From: Inia geoffrensis
Taxonomy: Eukaryota > Chordata > Mammalia > Artiodactyla > Iniidae
Direction: 5' to 3'
Assembly (NCBI GenBank): GCA_036417435.1
Contig: CM070913.1
Location: forward strand, 4,268,680-4,332,679
Length of the DNA stretch: 64,000 nt
The stretch's first letter is position 1. Every line of letters starts with the position of its first letter. The notes beneath the pieces are model-generated. The model ran no database searches and had not been told where the DNA came from. It saw only the letters and a list, made by a program, of their open reading frames with translations. The position numbers and the translations under genes were made by a program. Below, one piece after another: positions 61,705 through 64,000 of this stretch.

Positions 61705-62003
61705 GGGCTTCCCTGGTGGCGCAGTGGTTGAGAGTCTGCCTGCCAATGCAGGGGACACGGGTTCAAGCCCTGGTCTGGGAGGATCCCACATGCCGCTGAG
61801 CAACTGGGCCCGTGAGCCACAACTACTGAGCCTGCGCATCTGGAGCCTGCGCTCCGCAATGAGAGGCCACGACAGTGAGAGGCCCGTGCACCGCGATGAA
61901 GAGTGGCCCCCGCTCGGCACAACTGGAGAAAGCCCTTGCACAGAAACGAAGACCCAAACACAGCCATAAATAATAAATAAATAATTAAAAAAACAAAAAA
62001 CCC
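61705..62003 (+). repeat. CHR-type SINE, intermediate form
   Basis: Starts gggcttccctggtggcgcag, lacks part of the repeated module of CHR-1 but is longer than the CHR-2 short form. Target duplication cagtaatatt (61695) and cagtaatatc (62004). Confidence 0.9.
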
Positions 62004-62620
62004 CAGTAATATCTTGGAGTTTAAGAGTAACTACAATTAGAATAAATGACAAAAATGGATTAAGTCAGAAGGGGTAAATGGAGTTAAACACTTCTAAGGT
62101 GACATGCAAAGGAAATGATTACCTTTAGACTTTGAGAAATTAAGAATGTTTTTAATTTCTAGGATAAATACTAAAAGAACAGAAATTGCTTATAAAACTT
62201 ACAAACTACTAGAAAAAAAGTGGAATTATAAAAAATAAATAAAATGGTAAGAAAGGAGAAAAAATATAGAATAGTTAAGTCACGTTAAAAGCACAATATA
62301 AAATGATAGATTTAAACTAAAATTATAACAGTATTACAATAATTGTGTATGCACTAAGTAGTCAAAAATTATGGGGGTAGATAAAAATTAAACCTTACGC
62401 TATTTACAAGAGACACATATAAATATAATTACACAGAAAAGTTGAAAGTACAAAGATGGAAAAAGACATGCCAAGCAAATTAAAGCCAGCTGGCATTACT
62501 ATATTAACGTAAAACAAAGTAGAATTTAATGCAAAAAGCTTTAGCGGAGATAAAGAAAGTCCCTTTGTAATGAGAAAATGCCTAATTCAGAAGAAATATA
62601 TAGCAAGTTAAATGTGTATA

Positions 62621-62736
62621 CAAGAGGGAGGGGATATGGGGATATATGTATACATATAGCTAATTCACTTTGTTATACAGCAGAAACTAACACAACACTG
62701 TAAAGCAACTATACTCTAATAAAGATGTTAAAAAAA
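62621..62736 (+). repeat. L1 3' stub (116 bp)
   Basis: Only the last 116 bp of a young L1: gggatatggggatatatgta, cactttgttatacagcagaa and ctctaataaagatgtt plus A-tail, matching the 3' end of the L1 at 23496-24702. Target duplication aatgtgtata (62611) and aatttgtata (62737). Confidence 0.85.
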
Positions 62737-63634
62737 ATTTGTATATAGTCAATGCCAAAGTCACAAAATATATGATACCAAAAACAGACAGAATTCCAAG
62801 GAAAAATAGATGAATTCACAACACTGATCAGAGATTTAAACACAATCCTCAGTAACTGTTAGAAGAGGTAAAGAACAAAATCGAGCAGGGGTACATAGAA
62901 ACCGAAATACAAGATGAACAATCTTGACCTAACGGACATATAAAACACTGCAGCCGACAATTCAGATTCCATGTTCTTTTCAAGCACACAGCGAATGTTT
63001 ACAAAAACCAACTAAACATCAGGCCCTATAACTAGTCTCAACATATTTCATAGATCTGAAATAATGAATGCTATGTTTTCTGACAACAATGCAATTAAGT
63101 CAAATATGAACAAAGACATACTTAGAAAAGTCAAATATGGTTGTAAACTAAGAAATAACTTTGTAATAACTATGGGTCAAAGAAGAAATCACAGTGGAGG
63201 TTTAAAAATATCCTGTAGTTGACAATAACAAAAACACTATACATATGAAAACTTTTAGGATGCAGCCAAAGTAGTACTTACAGAGAAATTTATAGCCTCA
63301 ACCGCATATATTCAAAAAGGGGAAAAACCATGAAAACTAGTGAATTAAGCATCTACCTGAAGAAGTAAGAATAATACAAACCAAAGAAGGTAGGAGGAAA
63401 AAAATAAGGTAAGGTAACATTAATAAAATAGAAAAATATTATATAGCATAGAAAATCAATAAACTTAACCTTAAGACTGCTAAAGTTGACAAACCACTGG
63501 AAGACTAATCAAGAAAAAAAAAAGAAAGAGCAGAAATAAGTATCAAGAATGAAGAAGATCAATATCACACATCCTACATATAAGAAGAGATAACAAGAAA
63601 ACACTATTAACAAAATTTAATTTAAAAAATTTGA

Positions 63635-63979
63635 GGGCTTCCCTGGTGGCACAGTGGTTAAGAATATGCCTGCCAATGCAGGGGTCACGGGTTCGAGCCC
63701 TGGTCCCAGAAGATCCCACATACTGCGGAACAACTAAGCCCATGCCTGCAACTACTGAGCCTGCACTCTACAGCCCACATGCCACAACTACTGAGCCACA
63801 TGCCACAACTACCGAAGCCCATGCACCTAGAGATTGTGCTCCACAACAAGAGAAGCCACCGCAATGAGAAGACCTTGCACCACAAGGAAGAGTAGCCCCT
63901 ACTCACCACAACTAGAGAAAGCCTGCAGCAACAAAGACCCAACGCAGCCAAAAAATAAATAATTTTTTTAAAATTTTTT
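63635..63979 (+). repeat. CHR-1 type SINE
   Basis: Sense copy from gggcttccctggtggcacag to an A/T-rich tail just before the window end. Short target duplication aaatttga at 63627 and 63980. Confidence 0.88.
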
Positions 63980-64000
63980 AAATTTGAATATTTAGGTACA

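Larger units (their letters stand above)
60650..63634 (+). repeat. Decayed L1 (inter-ORF and 5' half of ORF2), host of later insertions
   Basis: Sense L1 in pieces: gagaaaatctgaaagaggct and ccatggaagccaaaagaaag before the SINEs, then agagacacatataaatataa, gatggaaaaagacatgccaa, ttcttttcaagcacacagcg, ctatgggtcaaagaagaaat and agagaaatttatagcctcaa in ORF2 order. Broken by stops throughout. Interrupted at 61440-62003 and 62621-62736; the SINE at 63635 marks its right end in the window. Confidence 0.7.
50257..64000 (-). other. ATP9B intron 5' of window exon 1, partial
   Basis: The preceding coding sequence (TM3-TM4, ending in PIS) is not found, so this is probably intron to the window end. It contains an old L1 (52050-52430), SINEs (54286-54661, 55452-55658, 59812-59928, 61440-61676, 61705-62003, 63635-63979), MIR remnants, an antisense L1 end (59160-59660) and a decayed L1 (60650-63634). 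50260-52040, 52440-54270 and 55670-57100 show no identified element, apart from an LTR-like end noted near 51960. A very short exon could have escaped me. Confidence 0.7.

Noticed and set aside
1..64000. CRISPR array, tRNA gene or prokaryotic operon
   Set aside because: Repeats are dispersed SINE/L1 copies; tRNA-like boxes belong to SINEs; there is no compact gene organisation.
50257..64000. Further upstream ATP9B exon (TM3-TM4)
   Set aside because: I searched the minus-strand translations for the expected NTSNP, LFRFLLLFS and IIPIS segments and found none; a very short exon could still be missed.

Overview
The window is vertebrate nuclear DNA from a mammal, almost certainly a whale or dolphin and probably a toothed whale. 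The evidence is the repeats: about a dozen tRNA-derived SINEs of the long CHR-1 type and the short CHR-2 type, the latter typical of cetaceans, plus many L1 relics. There is no prokaryotic gene organisation, CRISPR array or plasmid or phage feature. The only protein-coding gene I can support is part of ATP9B, a class-2 P4-type ATPase (Neo1/ATP9 branch, a trans-Golgi lipid flippase-like protein), on the minus strand.

Fourteen consecutive ATP9B exons are present, totalling 1,741 coding bases (580 codons plus one base). In gene order they run from 50256 down to 1041. They join in frame with no internal stop, every intron is GT-AG, and no exon appears to be missing between the first and last. They encode the cytosolic half of TM4, the phosphorylation loop (DKTGTL, split over two exons), the P- and N-domains (KGAD, TGDK and GDGGND motifs) and the TM5-TM6 region. 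The 5' exons (N-terminus, TM1-TM3, actuator domain) lie above 64000. The 3' exons (TM7-TM10, stop codon) lie below position 1.

Region by region: 1-16500 is GC-rich and holds nine exons (window exons 6 to 14), some separated by introns of only about 100 bp, with old L1 pieces at 1350-3335. 17800-18800 holds two exons. 18790-33830 is a 15-kb intron with a young L1 nested inside an older antisense L1, then a second L1 broken by a SINE. 33831-37583 holds two exons. 37584-50113 is a 12.5-kb intron with SINEs, old L1s and a CA/TG microsatellite close to the exon donor at 50113. Above 50256 I recognise no exon. That part is intron, and 60650-63634 is a decayed L1 broken by two SINEs and a 116-bp L1 stub, with a third SINE at its right end.

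I found no new biological system. The most unusual observation is a 133-bp segment present twice, base for base, 1,962 bp apart in the same orientation (36547-36679 and 38509-38641). The copies flank the 113-bp exon that completes the phosphorylation motif. Other points are an arginine in that exon where P4-ATPases normally have glutamine, a set of poor splice donors, and a UG-repeat tract just downstream of one of them.
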